DNA of 64,000 nucleotides, taken from contig NC_088915.1 in NCBI RefSeq assembly GCF_963576675.1, positions 5,461,001 to 5,525,000 on the forward strand, written 5' to 3'. Source of the stretch: Euphorbia lathyris. Taxonomy: Eukaryota; Streptophyta; Magnoliopsida; Malpighiales; Euphorbiaceae. Below the pieces are notes generated by a model that saw only the letters and a list, made by a program, of their open reading frames with translations, was not told the origin of the DNA and ran no database searches. Every line of letters begins with the position of its first letter. Position 1 is the stretch's first letter. This document shows, in pieces, positions 9,012-19,375 of this stretch. A program made the position numbers and the translations under genes.

Positions 9012-9595
9012 AGGGATAATGTACAAAAATATTCTTAAAGTTTGCAGTCATGAGCAATTTTATCTCTAACGCCTAAAATTGTGCAATTTTACCTATAATG
9101 TTGTCAGCCAAGAGAGAATTTAGCCATAATGTTGGCAGATTGTGCCAATTTCAGACATTATTATAAAACACAGGTATTTTGTTTCTTATTCTGCACCAAC
9201 TGCATATCAGTTCGTTTTAAAAAAAAAAATCACATTTTCTATGATTGGAGATTAATATTTATAAATTCCGCGAAATATTTTTAATTTTTTTTGTCCAACT
9301 CGTACAATACACAATATATTTTTTAATTTTTTAATTTTTTTCACGTTAGACCATATGTTTATGATTTGTTACTAATGAATAATAAAATGACTCACATGTA
9401 AAGTGTAGATGATAAGATTCATGACCGAGAAGACATTTTGATGAATTATTTTTCAAATTGATCGAAGTTGACAAGGTTATGGGTCAAATTGCTCTTCGCT
9501 GTCAACATTAAGGGTAAAATTACACCGTTTTAGACGTTAGGGGTAAAATTACTGCTAACTGTAAACATCAGGGGTATTTTTTGCACCTTATCCCT
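9012..9595. mobile_element. Family B MITE, complete copy
   Basis: Ends AGGGATAATGTACAAAAAT and TTTTTGCACCTTATCCCT are inverted. Both arms consist of phrases such as CAATTTTACCCCTAACGTT. The centre contains GATTAATATTTATAAATT, CCAACTCGTACA and GTGTAGATGATAAGATTCATGA. The same family recurs at 15215, 16051, 19040, 21590/28240, 35356 and 36514. It is non-coding. Confidence 0.8.
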
Positions 9596-9959
9596 ATTTG
9601 CAAACTTTTAAATAACAAGTATTGTGCTTACAGACCGGCCAAACCATAAGTGTATTACTTTTTCAAGCAGCATACAATACACATTATACATATAACTTAC
9701 TTATTTGCAACCGAGTGATTAATTGAATGCGTTTTAAAAAGATTGAATGAGCTTTTAAAACATTTTAAGTAAATTGAGGGGATGAATTAAGTTTTTTTGT
9801 TTGGATAATTTTAGGTACGAAAATGATTAATTGTTTTTTAGAAACAATTTTATGTTTAATGTCATAAATAGTATAAGTTGAAATGATTTCAAACATTATA
9901 AACAAACCGGTTTAAAAAACAATAATTTTGCAATTTCTGAATAGGTCTTGGCGATATAA
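9596..9959. other. AT-rich spacer
   Basis: No coding potential, terminal repeats or RNA gene recognised. Confidence 0.4.
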
Positions 9960-10462
9960 TTAGGGTGTACAAACCAAACACCGACCCAAACCAATTTAAT
10001 TCGGTTTTTCGATTCGGTTTTTTTGATATTTCGGTTTGGTGTCGGTCTTATTTTTTGGCGCATTTTTGTATCCGGTTCGGTTTGATGAAAAATATAAAAA
10101 AACCGAACCGTACCGAATTACACATATTTTATATTATTATATATATATATATATATACACACGTATATTTGAATTTACAAGTTTAATTTTTTTTATTGTT
10201 GTTGAAATAATGAGTTGATATAAATATATTTTGAACAAATTTCAATTTTTTTTTTATTGTTGAAGTAAATTTAATAATAAAATATAATAATTTTTATTTA
10301 TTGTTTATAGTTTTTTAATTAAATTCGATTCGTTCGGTTTAAAACCAAACCGAATATTTCGGTTTTATATGTTATTCGGTTCGGTATCGGTGTGAATTAT
10401 TTTAGTAATTTCGATATTCGGTTTTTTCAGTTCGGTTCAGTTTTGAACCGATACACACCCTA
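9960..10462. mobile_element. hAT-type MITE with TAGGGTGTAC ends
   Basis: Ends TAGGGTGTACAAACC and CGATACACACCCTA are inverted, and both arms are rich in TTCGGTTCGGT and its complement ACCGAACCG. The right half has been duplicated in tandem (10161-10991). An (AT)n run lies at 10137-10158. Confidence 0.7.
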
Positions 10463-10991
10463 GATGTAATGCTTTTAAATTCAATATAATATTTTAGTTT
10501 TTCTATTTTTTATGCAATACATAAAGCGTGTATGAAAAGAATCGGGGCAAAATGAAAATTATAAAATTCGTGTATACGTATATTTGAATTTACAAGTTTA
10601 ATTTTTTTTATTGTTGTTAAAATAATGAGTTGATATAAATATATTTTGAACAAATTTCAATTTTTTTTATTGTTGAAGTAAATTTAATGATAAAATATAA
10701 TGATTTTTATTTATTGTTTATATTTTTTTAATTAAATTCGATTCGTTCGGTTTAAAACCGAACCGAATATTTCGGTTTTATATGTTATTCGGTTCGGTAT
10801 CGGTGTGAATTATTTTAATAATTTTGATATTTGGTTTTTCAGTTCGGTTCGGTTTTGATCCGATGCACACCCCTAGATATAATGCTTTTAAATTCAATAT
10901 AATATTTTAGTTTTTCTATTTTTTTTATGCAGTACATAAAGTGTGTATGAAAAGAATCGGGGAAAAATGAGAATTATATAATGTCGTGTAT
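10161..10991. repeat. Tandem duplication, 2 x ~415 bp
   Basis: Units 10161-10575 and 10576-10991 both start ACGTATATTTG and are nearly identical. Each contains the right half of the MITE plus about 110 bp of its right flank (ATGCTTTTAAATTCAATATA, GTGTATGAAAAGAATCGGGG). The third ACGTATATTTG at 10992 marks the end, so the duplication joined sites sharing this motif. Confidence 0.9.
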
Positions 10992-11089
10992 ACGTATATT
11001 TGATCTATTACCAATAAGCATTTATCTAAGAAAAATCAATGAAATTTATAATTGATGACCCGAAAATAGAAAATTTCATTAATTAATAA

Positions 11090-11425
11090 TATTATACACA
11101 ATTTTAATTCTTCAACTTTTTCATTTTGAGATCATTTAAGTTTGTTTGGTTTCGAGCGAAAAAGTTAATTCTTAGAGAAAAATCTCTGCAAATAATGATT
11201 TAGGAAAATAAAAAAAAAATACTATAAAACTTTAATTCTTGGAAGTTTCCATTTAAAAGTTATTGATGATCAATTTGAGGCGTAAGTTGAAGTTTAGTAG
11301 TCATAACGTTAGAAAATGTAAAGTTAAATAATTTCAATATTACATTTTAAAGTTTAATAGATATATACTATGAAAATTAATAATATTTAATGGCCATTAG
11401 TGTAATTTAGTCCCCCATAAACCAC
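11090..11425. mobile_element. Diverged family A-like MITE fragment
   Basis: Carries family A phrases (TTTTCATTTTGAGATCATTTAAG, TTAATTCTTAGAGA, ATGGCCATTAGTGTAATTTA, given in part) but lacks a clear left end. Probably an old truncated copy. Confidence 0.5.
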
Positions 11426-11650
11426 TTTTTTTCTATAAATAGCCGGGCAAAAGAAGAGAGAGTTCAAAGATCCGAACTAGGTTGGTACTGACGAGGTAAA
11501 TCAAAACCCCAAGGCTCGAATATTATAAAAAAAATAGAAAAAAAAATACATCTCAAATAGAAGCGTAGCTGTGCTAAATTAGTCTTTTATATTATTTCAC
11601 GTACAATTTTGTAAATATAAATATTTCTCCTTTAGGAGGGCTGCTTAGGC

Positions 11651-12392
11651 TAGGGGTGGGCAAAAAAACCGGTCAAACCGGTAATCGAACCGAAAACCAT
11701 TAATCCGAACCGAAAAAGGTGTTTAACTGAACTGATGATTTTCTTAATGGTTAAAAAATAGTTAGGTATCGGTTTCGGTTTCGGTTTCAGGTTAGAGTAT
11801 TAAAAAACCGCGGTTAACGGTTAACCGAACCGTTTAATAAATATAAATTTAAAAATATATATATAGGTCATTTGACGATAAAGGCAACGCAAATACAAAT
11901 ATAAATACATATATTATACTGCTTAATATAAATACATAGATTATAACATAGATTAATATAAATATATAACATAGATTATACTGCTTTAGTTTTAAAAAAA
12001 ATACTGTTTAACATAGATTATAACATACATTTCTTTATGTTTTAAATGTAAACTCGATGGATTGTTTTTTAGTTCGGTACCTATGTTTGAATTCTGAACT
12101 TTTATATGAATTCGTTTCGTTTGAATTTTTAAAATTATATGTATTTTAATATTGTTTAAGAATTTAGGTTTGGGTAAAAATTATGGTTAACCGTTGATTT
12201 TTGGTTAGTTAGTGAGAATTTGTTAAAAACTGTTAACCGAAAAACCTAACCGAAATTAATGGCTAACCGATTATATGGTTAACCGATTGATATTGATCGA
12301 TTTTGGTTTGGATAGTTAAAAGACCGTTGATAACGGTTCGGTTAATTTTTTTTTGCCTAATAGACCGGTTAACCGAAATGTGCCCACCCCTA
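11651..12392. mobile_element. Non-autonomous hAT element, 742 bp
   Basis: The ends TAGGGGTGGGCA and TGCCCACCCCTA are perfect inverted repeats. A perfect 8-bp duplication GCTTAGGC flanks it (11643-11650 and 12393-12400), diagnostic of the hAT superfamily. Subterminal regions are crowded with GGTTAACCG-type motifs. No transposase. Confidence 0.92.
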
Positions 12393-12649
12393 GCTTAGGC
12401 GGCACCATACCTATTCAGTGGTGGTGTCGGAGACCGGGGAGCTTCGGCCCTGGATCTTCGGTTGTTTCCGCCTCTGCAATTATCTATATATAAATTTAGG
12501 CGGTGTTTAGTTGCTCATTTTTATATTCATATTGACTTTTTACTTTAAAATGAAGAGTTTTAGGTGTTTTATTAATGACTTCATGTTTGTATTTTATACC
12601 TGAAAAGTAGTTTTTTACAAAAACTATGAATCTCTATTTTTTTTTAAAG

Positions 12650-13135
12650 CATTTTGGATCAAGCAATTGGATCATTAGAAAGAAGGTTTGATCAGTTCAC
12701 TACATACAAAAAGAATTTTAGAACATTGAATGTGACAATTTTGAACATGTTTTAAAACACAAAGATTCTTTCAATATTAATAGTCATAATATGTTTCAAG
12801 AGTTAAATATTGTTCGTACTATTTTACCTAAAGAAATAAAAAATGCTTTTGACATATTGAGTTATTTGAAACGGTTGATTGTTTTCCAAATGTATTCATT
12901 GCTTGTAGGATATTATTAACGATACATGTTACTGTTGTATTTGCAGAAATGAGTTTTTCAAAATTAAAGTTACTTAAATAATATTTACGATCAACCATAT
13001 CACAAAAAAAAAAATTAAATGGATTAGCATTATTATCCATTGAACATGAGTTGTTTGAAGATGTTGATTACAAGAGTTTAATTAGTGATTTTGCTTCAAA
13101 AAATTCAAAAAGAACTATTTTTACTTGAACTATTT
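12650..13135 (+). pseudogene. hAT transposase remnant, C-terminal dimerisation region (TTF/BED-type)
   Basis: A transposase of the hAT superfamily is recognisable only at its end. LDQAIGSLERRFDQF appears at about 12657-12705. Many stops follow, then TVVFAEMSFSKLKLLK and RSTISQKK, LNGLALLSIEHELFEDVDY and SLISDFASKN at 12930-13127. The motif pair SFSKLKL and LNGLALLSIE is typical of the dimerisation domain of plant hAT transposases of the DUF4371 type. There is no intact frame over the whole length and no N-terminal zinc finger. The MULE at 13186 is inserted directly behind it. Confidence 0.75.
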
Positions 13136-13185
13136 TTAATTATAATTTTTTTTTTAATTTTATTAGCTAGACACTTTTTTTTATT

Positions 13186-13865
13186 GGCCTAATGCTTTCC
13201 CAGCCCCCTTAACTTGTCCAAATTGGTCATTTTACCCCATTAACTCATCGAATGTCCTATTTACCCCCTTAACTCCATAAAAGTGGTATTTCTCACCCCC
13301 TCAACTTGTCCATTTATCCTCCCAACTCATAGAATGTTCTATTTACCCCCTTAACTCCGTAAAAGTGATATTTTTCACCCCTTACAATCCGTTATCGAAG
13401 CCTAAATTGATAACTTTTTTTAAACGTTAAACCTATATTTATGCTATTTTGTAAGTGGAACCTAAATTAATACTTTTCCAAAAATCATAGACCTATTTTG
13501 GTACATTATGCCTACATATAATGTATTTAAATTGTTTATATTAATGTTCTTGTTATTTGTATTTTTTATTCGTTCTTTCTCTTTTCAACTTTGTTGACTA
13601 CTATAAAGGGATAAAAAATACTATTTTTATGGAGTTAAGAGGATAAATAGAATCATAAGTGGTGAGAAATACCATTTTTATGGAGTTAATGGGGTAAATA
13701 GGATATTCGATGAGTTGAGAAGAGGTAAAATGACAAATTTGGACAAGTTAAGGGGTGAGAAATACCAGTTTTATGGAGTTAAAGGGGTAAATAGGACATT
13801 CGATGAGTTGGAGGGGTAAAATGATCAATTTGGACAAGTTAAGGGGGCTGGAGAAGCATTAAGCC
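13186..13865. mobile_element. Mutator-like MITE with long inverted repeats
   Basis: Left end GGCCTAATGCTTTCCCAG and right end CTGGAGAAGCATTAAGCC are inverted, and similarity extends over roughly 180 bp per arm with repeated CCCCTTAACT phrases. A perfect 9-bp duplication TTTTTTATT flanks it (13177-13185 and 13866-13874). It inserted into the hAT remnant. A family C fragment lies in its middle. Confidence 0.9.
13389..13503. mobile_element. Family C MITE fragment inside the Mutator-like MITE
   Basis: Matches the right half of the complete copies at 36805 and 53014: CCGTTATCGAAGCCTAAATT, AACGTTAAACCTATATT, CATAGACCTATTTTGGTAC. Confidence 0.75.
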
Positions 13866-14013
13866 TTTTTTATTTTTGTACAGGACACTCCAAATTTTAG
13901 GATCGGCCCTGACAGTAAACAATAGGTAAATCAAACGTGTAGGAAGCATGTGACCTACCAACAATACTACTATATTTTAATGCAAGATGCTGCCTAATCT
14001 TCTATTATAGTGA

Positions 14014-14627
14014 ATTGCTAAATACCACCTCTAAATTACTAGTTACCACCTCTATTTGGACTTTACCCTTCTCAGAATTTTGATAAAAACTAAAAAAATC
14101 TTTCTTCAAAATCATAAACTCGAACAACAATAATTGAAATTATGAAAATAATTGATATGTGACAACCCGAATCCCGAAAATGAATGATTATGAATTGGAA
14201 ATATTAAAATTTACATTTTTTTTTTCAAAAAACCCATAAACATAATGCATATTTTTTGTGACGATTATCATTTTTCATCACAAAAAAACTGGAGAATTTT
14301 GTATTTTCGTCGTGACAAATTGAACGATTTAACAATTTCTTTCACTAAAAAGTCTACGATTGTGCCTAGGCCTAATTTGGGTCTAGGAGAGTGCCAGATC
14401 CGCCCAGTCCATTGACTGGGCGGATCCTGCATCCAACCAGCCCAATGTCTTCGGCAGATATACCACCCGCCCAACCATTGGGCTGGGGGGATGCAGCACC
14501 CTCCTAGATCAAAAGTGGCGTTTTTTTTTTCAAAAGTTTAATTTTTTTGAAAAGTTTAATTTTTTTTCAAAGGGTAAAATTGTATAAATAAAAGCGGTAA
14601 TAAATAATTTGGGGTGGTAAATAGCAA
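14014..14627. mobile_element. MITE, same family as 5371-5840 but with a different middle
   Basis: Ends TTGCTAAATACCACC and GGTGGTAAATAGCAA. The left two thirds match the 5371 element (TCAAAATCATAAACTCGAAC, GTGACAACCCGAATCCC). In place of the short TTTGGCCTAAA palindrome it holds a GC-rich stretch with the perfect hairpin GATCCGCCCAGTC/GACTGGGCGGATC (14397-14426) and further inverted CCCAAC/GTTGGGC-like pieces. Confidence 0.75.
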
Positions 14628-14862
14628 CGGTGTTACAAGCTTGTTGCTTGTAACACCCAACCATTAGAATTGGTGTGACTTTGGAGTTGCAAAATGGAGG
14701 GAGTTGATTGCAGTGGTAACATCTAATCTAATTTAAAGTAGGCTAATATATGGAGGGATTTGAGCTCCACGCAGCCTGTTAAATTGCTACAATTGGCGCG
14801 TACAATGCAATCCTCAATTGTGGCAACTCTATCTCTCTTTTTTTCATAAAGTGGCACGCAGA

Positions 14863-15587
14863 CAGGGGCGGAGCTAGGGGGGTAGGGGAGTGTCTTCCGA
14901 TCCTCCGACCCTCCGAAACACCCTTGACGAACAATGGTTCAGTCCCGAGCAGTCCCCAAAATAGTTAAAATTAGTTCTTATAATGTAAAGTGTGATTATA
15001 TGACATAAAGCTCAGTTTAACTAGTTGGTTGTAGTGATAATTAAAGGAATCTTTACATCCAATTGGTCCTATGTTTGAATCTCTCTCTCTTCACTTTTTA
15101 TCTCATTTTAATTTTTTTCCCTTAAACCTCATTCTCCTTTAAAAATATCACAAGTATCATTTTTAATCATTATCAACCTAATTCTCCTTTATTATTTTTA
15201 ATTGTATTTTTTTAGTTACAAAATTCATGACCGAGAAGACAATTTGATGAATAATTTCTCCAATTGACCAAACTTGTCAACGTTAGGGATAAAATTGCTT
15301 TTGGCTACCAACGTTAAGGGTAAAATTGCATCATTTTAGACGTTAGGGGTAAAATTATGCTTAAGTATAAACATTAGAGTATTTTTGCACCCTATCTTTA
15401 CTTTATATTGAATCTCGGTTATTTTGTACCTTAATGTTTCCGGTTATGTTTAAATTTACCCTTATATTATCAAAAATTTGAAAATTTTGATTTGACTACT
15501 ATGAATCAAAACCTTAAATCATTATTAAGAAAAAAAATCTTCATGCAATGGAGTCCCTCCGGACTTTGAGTTCTGGTCCCGCCACTA
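14863..15587. mobile_element. hAT-like non-autonomous element
   Basis: Left end CAGGGGCGGAGCTAGG and right end (complement) TAGTGGCGGGACCAGAACT resemble hAT ends. Flanks CACGCAGA and CACGTAGA (14855-14862 and 15588-15595) form an 8-bp duplication with one change. A family B fragment lies inside at 15215-15410. No coding sequence. Confidence 0.75.
15215..15410. mobile_element. Family B MITE, right-end fragment
   Basis: Carries AAAATTCATGACCGAGAAGA, repeated GTTAGGGGTAAAATT phrases and the end TTTTTGCACCCTATC. The left half is missing. Confidence 0.75.
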
Positions 15588-15689
15588 CACGTAGACATAT
15601 GTATATAATATGTCTATATTTTGTATATTTTTTATTACTTTGTAACTTTTGTTTAAAATTTATTTATAAAATCTTAAAGTGACAAAACA

Positions 15690-15960
15690 TATACTGGGTG
15701 TTTTCCATGGATGTGTTCTGTGATTAGGTGGCATTATTTTGTAACTTTAGTGTCTTATTGTTGCTCAGTTCACATGCATATGTTTTGGCATATGCTTTCC
15801 TTTCTGTTTTGAAGAAATAAAATACTCTTTTATTTTACATTGGGATAATCACAATTGCATGTGATATGATACCTTTATCTATCTTCCCAAGATTTGCATA
15901 GGATTCTTTTCTTTTCTCTCTCTTTACTTTATCATAAAGGAATAAATGCAAATTAGGCTC
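15690..15960. repeat. Flank module of the duplicated locus (first partial copy)
   Basis: CACATGCATATGTTTTGGCATATGC, ATTTTACATTGGGATAAT and TTTGCATAGGATTC (given in part) recur at 20930-21040 and, for the last motif, at 17765 and 35905. It marks an old duplicated segment now broken up by MITEs. Confidence 0.55.
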
Positions 15961-16050
15961 CTCTACTATCCAAAATAATTTCTCTGTAAAGGTTATTTAA
16001 TACGTTTTGAATTAAAATTTAATTTTTGACCCATGATATAATTTTTTTTA

Positions 16051-16375
16051 AGGGTTAAGGTGCAAAAATACCCCTAACGTTTTGTGTTAGGAGCAATTTT
16101 AATCTCTAACGTCTAAAATGATATAAGTTTACCCCTAACTTTTATAGCCAAGAGCAATTTTACCTCTAATGTTGATAATTTTGGTCAATTTGAGAAATAA
16201 TTCATCAAACTGTCTATTCGGTTATGAATCTTGTCATCTACAATTCACACATGCGTCATTTTATCAGTAACAAATCACAAACATATGTTGGGATGTGAAA
16301 AAAAATATGGTCTTTTATACGAATTAGATAAAAAAAAATTCAAAAAATTCACCGAATTTATAAAGGAATCCTTTC
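16051..16375. mobile_element. Family B MITE, left-end fragment
   Basis: Begins AGGGTTAAGGTGCAAAAAT and continues to the family's central AATTCACCGAATTTATAAA, then stops. The remaining half is absent. Confidence 0.75.
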
Positions 16376-17226
16376 TGTTTTTTTTACACCATAAATGACC
16401 ATTGTTTTAATTTTTTTTATATAGATTTAATATATATATATAAGAAAAAAATAATTTCCTTTTTATATATATAAAATAAAGTAAAAAGTGATGTGTGTAT
16501 ATATCACATAATACCACCGAAATAAAAAATAAAATTTTGGAGTTTTTTTTTTTATGTAAAATTTTTTGGAGTTTAATCTATTATAAATCATGTGTTCTAT
16601 CTCTTCACTTTCTCTCTCGTCAACCACTCGAAATTACATTAAACTTTGCTCCATAGTCTCTATCTCTATGTTACGCCAGAAATATGACGTGACTTCTATG
16701 ATAGCATTCGTTAATTTTTATCACTAATTGAAATAATATGTGACTTAATTAATCGAAGATACGTGGATACCATCTAACTGGTATATTGTTTTGACCAACT
16801 AGGGACGTGTTATTTTACTTACTGTTTGTTGTTGTTGGAAAAAATTGTTTTTCCAAAAAACATGGATTTCATACTATTGAAAAAAACTATTTTTCATTTA
16901 TAAAACAACAGCAATAATCTCTAACCAGACACCTAAAACTCTTATTTTAAATAAAAATACAAACAAAAAAAGAAAATTGAGTAAACAAACACCCATCAAG
17001 TGACAACCACCTGTAATCTAGGTGACAGTCATACGTCGTTTAGCTCAACGGTGCAAATTGATTACTGCTAATGTGACAACCATGTCTTAAAGTTTTCAGA
17101 GTGACTTTATTGAAATAAATTTTTAAATTCTTAAGATTTTTTTTTTACAACCATGAAAATTCAGTGACCTCCGGTACATTTAAACCATGTATTAAGCCAT
17201 TTTAATTAGTTTGTCATATACCCATC
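16376..17226. other. Spacer with a shared module and hAT-like ends
   Basis: 16580-16690 repeats a module (AATCATGTGTTCTATCTCTTC, ACCACTCGAAATTACATTAA, TCTATCTCTATGTTACGCC, in part) also present at 17800 and 37810. 16800-17000 has AGGGACGTGTTATTTTACTT and AACAAACACCCATC as possible ends of a decayed MITE. No gene is visible. Confidence 0.45.
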
Positions 17227-17753
17227 GGGTAAATTACATCCATCGGCACTGAACTTTATCCATTTTCATATTATGATCACTAAACTTTATTTCTTTCCGG
17301 TATGGTCACTGAACTTTACACTTTTTAACACCGGTAGCCACTCAACGCCTTAAAACGACCATTGATGGCTAAAAATAAAAAATCCAAAGCGTTAATAATA
17401 TTATTCTAAGGAACTTTAATTCTTGAAATTTTTTGTTTTGAGGTCATTTAGGTGGTGTTTGGTTAAAAGAGAGAAAGTGAATTTTTAGAGAGAGAAAGCT
17501 CCAAAAAATGTGATTTTCGAAAATAAAAAATGTGGGTTCACGGTAAATGTCGTTCGGAACAACTTTAATTCTTGAATATTTTCATTTTGAGGTTGTTAAC
17601 GATCGTTAACGGTCATTTAGAAAAATTAGTTAAAATTGAGTGGCCACCGGTGTTAAAAAGTGTAAACTTCAGTGGCTATACCAGAAAGAAATACAATCAG
17701 TGGCTATAATGTGAAAATGGGTAAAGTTGAATGGCCATAAATGTAATTTACCC
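17227..17753. mobile_element. Family A MITE, complete copy
   Basis: Ends GGGTAAATTACATCC and ATGTAATTTACCC are inverted. Flanks TATACCCATC and TTTACCCATC differ at one base of ten, fitting a Mutator-like target duplication. It is the fullest of the family A copies (527 bp). Confidence 0.85.
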
Positions 17754-17881
17754 TTTACCCATCCTATTTGCATAGGATGCTTTCTATTTCTCTCTCTTTA
17801 TTATAAATCATGTACTATATCTCTTCACTTTTTCAACAACCACTCCAATTTCATTAACTTTGGTCCTTATTCTTTATCTCT

Positions 17882-18130
17882 ATGTTATGCCTTTCAAACC
17901 ACACACTAGCTATGCTTTCATGTCTAAGTGCAACCATTCTAAAAGAAGTTCACAAAGTTATTGGGGGATTACAAGTTGAGGATGGACAATTTGTTGGAGT
18001 GAAAGATTATGGAATGAGTGGTGTTGGTAAGATGAAATTACTACTAATATTCACAGTGATATTAGAAAGATTGAGTTTATTAGAGAGCTTCATACCAAAA
18101 GAAATTCCACTTGAAGTACTTACAAGCTGA
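17882..18130 (+). other. Unidentified short reading frame at the head of tandem-repeat locus 1
   Basis: An 82-codon frame reads MLCLSNHTLAMLSCLSATI, then KVIGGLQVEDGQFVGVKDYG and MSGVGKMKLLLIFTVILE. The part KVIGGLQ to FTVILE is shared with the second copy at 37889-38086, where the flanking residues differ. GMSGVGKM looks like a Walker A motif of the NB-ARC type, but the expected Thr or Ser after Lys is Met, and nothing else of such a protein follows. I cannot name it. Similarity between the copies could reflect recent DNA duplication and does not by itself show coding constraint. Confidence 0.3.
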
Positions 18131-18182
18131 TTTTGAACAGAACAGAATCCTACTGGAATCCGTAAGTACATCTAATCGTAGG

Positions 18183-19000
18183 GAGCTTTTGGTAATATGA
18201 ATATTTTTTCTCTTTTCATAAAATTCCAAAGCTATATTTGCATATGGAAATCCATAGAGATTGCACCAGAATTTCTCTTCCATACTGCTATATTGAGCTT
18301 GTGGTAATAACTATTTTGGCTCTTCTCATAAAATTCTAAAGCAATCTTCTTCTCGTATTGAAGTACATGAGAGATGATGTACTTACAGTTGCATTACAAA
18401 TAAGGATTGTATCAGAATATCTCTTCCATACTGTGATACCGAGGTTTTGGGTAATATCACTATTTTTGCTCTTTTCATAAATTCTAAAGCAATCTTCGCA
18501 TATTGAAGTACATGAGAGATGATGTTCTTACAGTTGCATTACAAATAAAGGTTGTATCAGAATATCTCTTCCATACTGTGATACTGAGATTTTGGGTAAT
18601 ATCACTATTTTTGCTTTTTTCATAAAATTCCAAAGCAATCTTCGCATATTGAAGTTCATGGGAGATGATGGTTTCACAGTTACATTTCAAATAAGTGTTG
18701 TACTAGAATTTCTCTTCCATACTATGACATTCGAGAGTGTTTGAGGAGCTTGAAAGGGTTCAGATTTCTTATTTTTTTAATGTAACTATTTTTGTTCTTT
18801 CGATAAAATTCCAAAGTAATCTTCGCATATTGAAATTCATAGGAGACGATGTTTTCACAGTTACATCTTATGTAAGAATTGTACCAAAATTTTTCTTCCA
18901 TACTGTGATGTACGTGAGTGTTTTAAGCTTAAGAGATAATAGTTTGATATTGCATCTCAAATAAATATTGTACCAGAATTTCTCTTTCATACTATGATAT
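18183..19000. repeat. Tandem array 1, about 5-6 units of ~115-170 bp
   Basis: Each unit runs TTTGGGTAATATCACTATTTTTGC, TTCATAAAATTCCAAAGCAATC, CGCATATTGAAGT, CATGGGAGATGATGG, TTGCATCTCAAATAAG, AGAATTTCTCTTCCATACTGTGAT (in part). Units start near 18183, 18299, 18440, 18589, 18766 and 18926, the last partial. Later units carry an insert GTTTGAGGAGCTTGAAGGGTT. No frame stays open through the array on either strand. Confidence 0.85.
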
Positions 19001-19039
19001 ACTCTCTATCATTGTGTTTGAATGAATATGAGGAATGGC

Positions 19040-19375
19040 TGATAGCTGTGATTTTACCCTTATTGTTTGGCAAGTTGGGTCATTTTAAACAAATATATGA
19101 CATGAAAAAAAATTATACTGTGTTTTGTATAAGTTCGGAAAAAAATCTAAATATTTTGTCAACTTTTAAAATAATAATCTCTAATTCTATTATTAAATTA
19201 TAAAAAGATTGAAATTTATTTTTTTATTAATGAGTGATAAAGAATAAAATATATTTATTTTATAATAATGTCTGAAAATAACTCAACTTGCATTAAGATT
19301 AAAATTGATATTAATTGACAACGTTAGGTCTAAAATTTCATCATATTAAACGTTAGAGGTAAATTAATTAGCCTC
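19040..19375. mobile_element. Family B MITE remnant
   Basis: Shows TGATTTTACCCTTATTGTTTGG, TAATCTCTAATTCTATTATTAAATT and AAACGTTAGAGGTAAA in the family's order, with deletions. Confidence 0.55.

Noticed and set aside
12417..13914. Complete hAT element around the transposase remnant, with ends CAGTGGTGG and GGCCCTGACAG
   Set aside because: The two ends are not convincing inverted repeats and no 8-bp duplication was found, so only the coding remnant is called.
17990..18050. NB-ARC disease resistance gene (GMSGVGKM as P-loop)
   Set aside because: The Thr/Ser after the P-loop Lys is Met, and no kinase-2, GLPL or MHD motif or clear leucine-rich repeat follows. Kept only as a weak idea.
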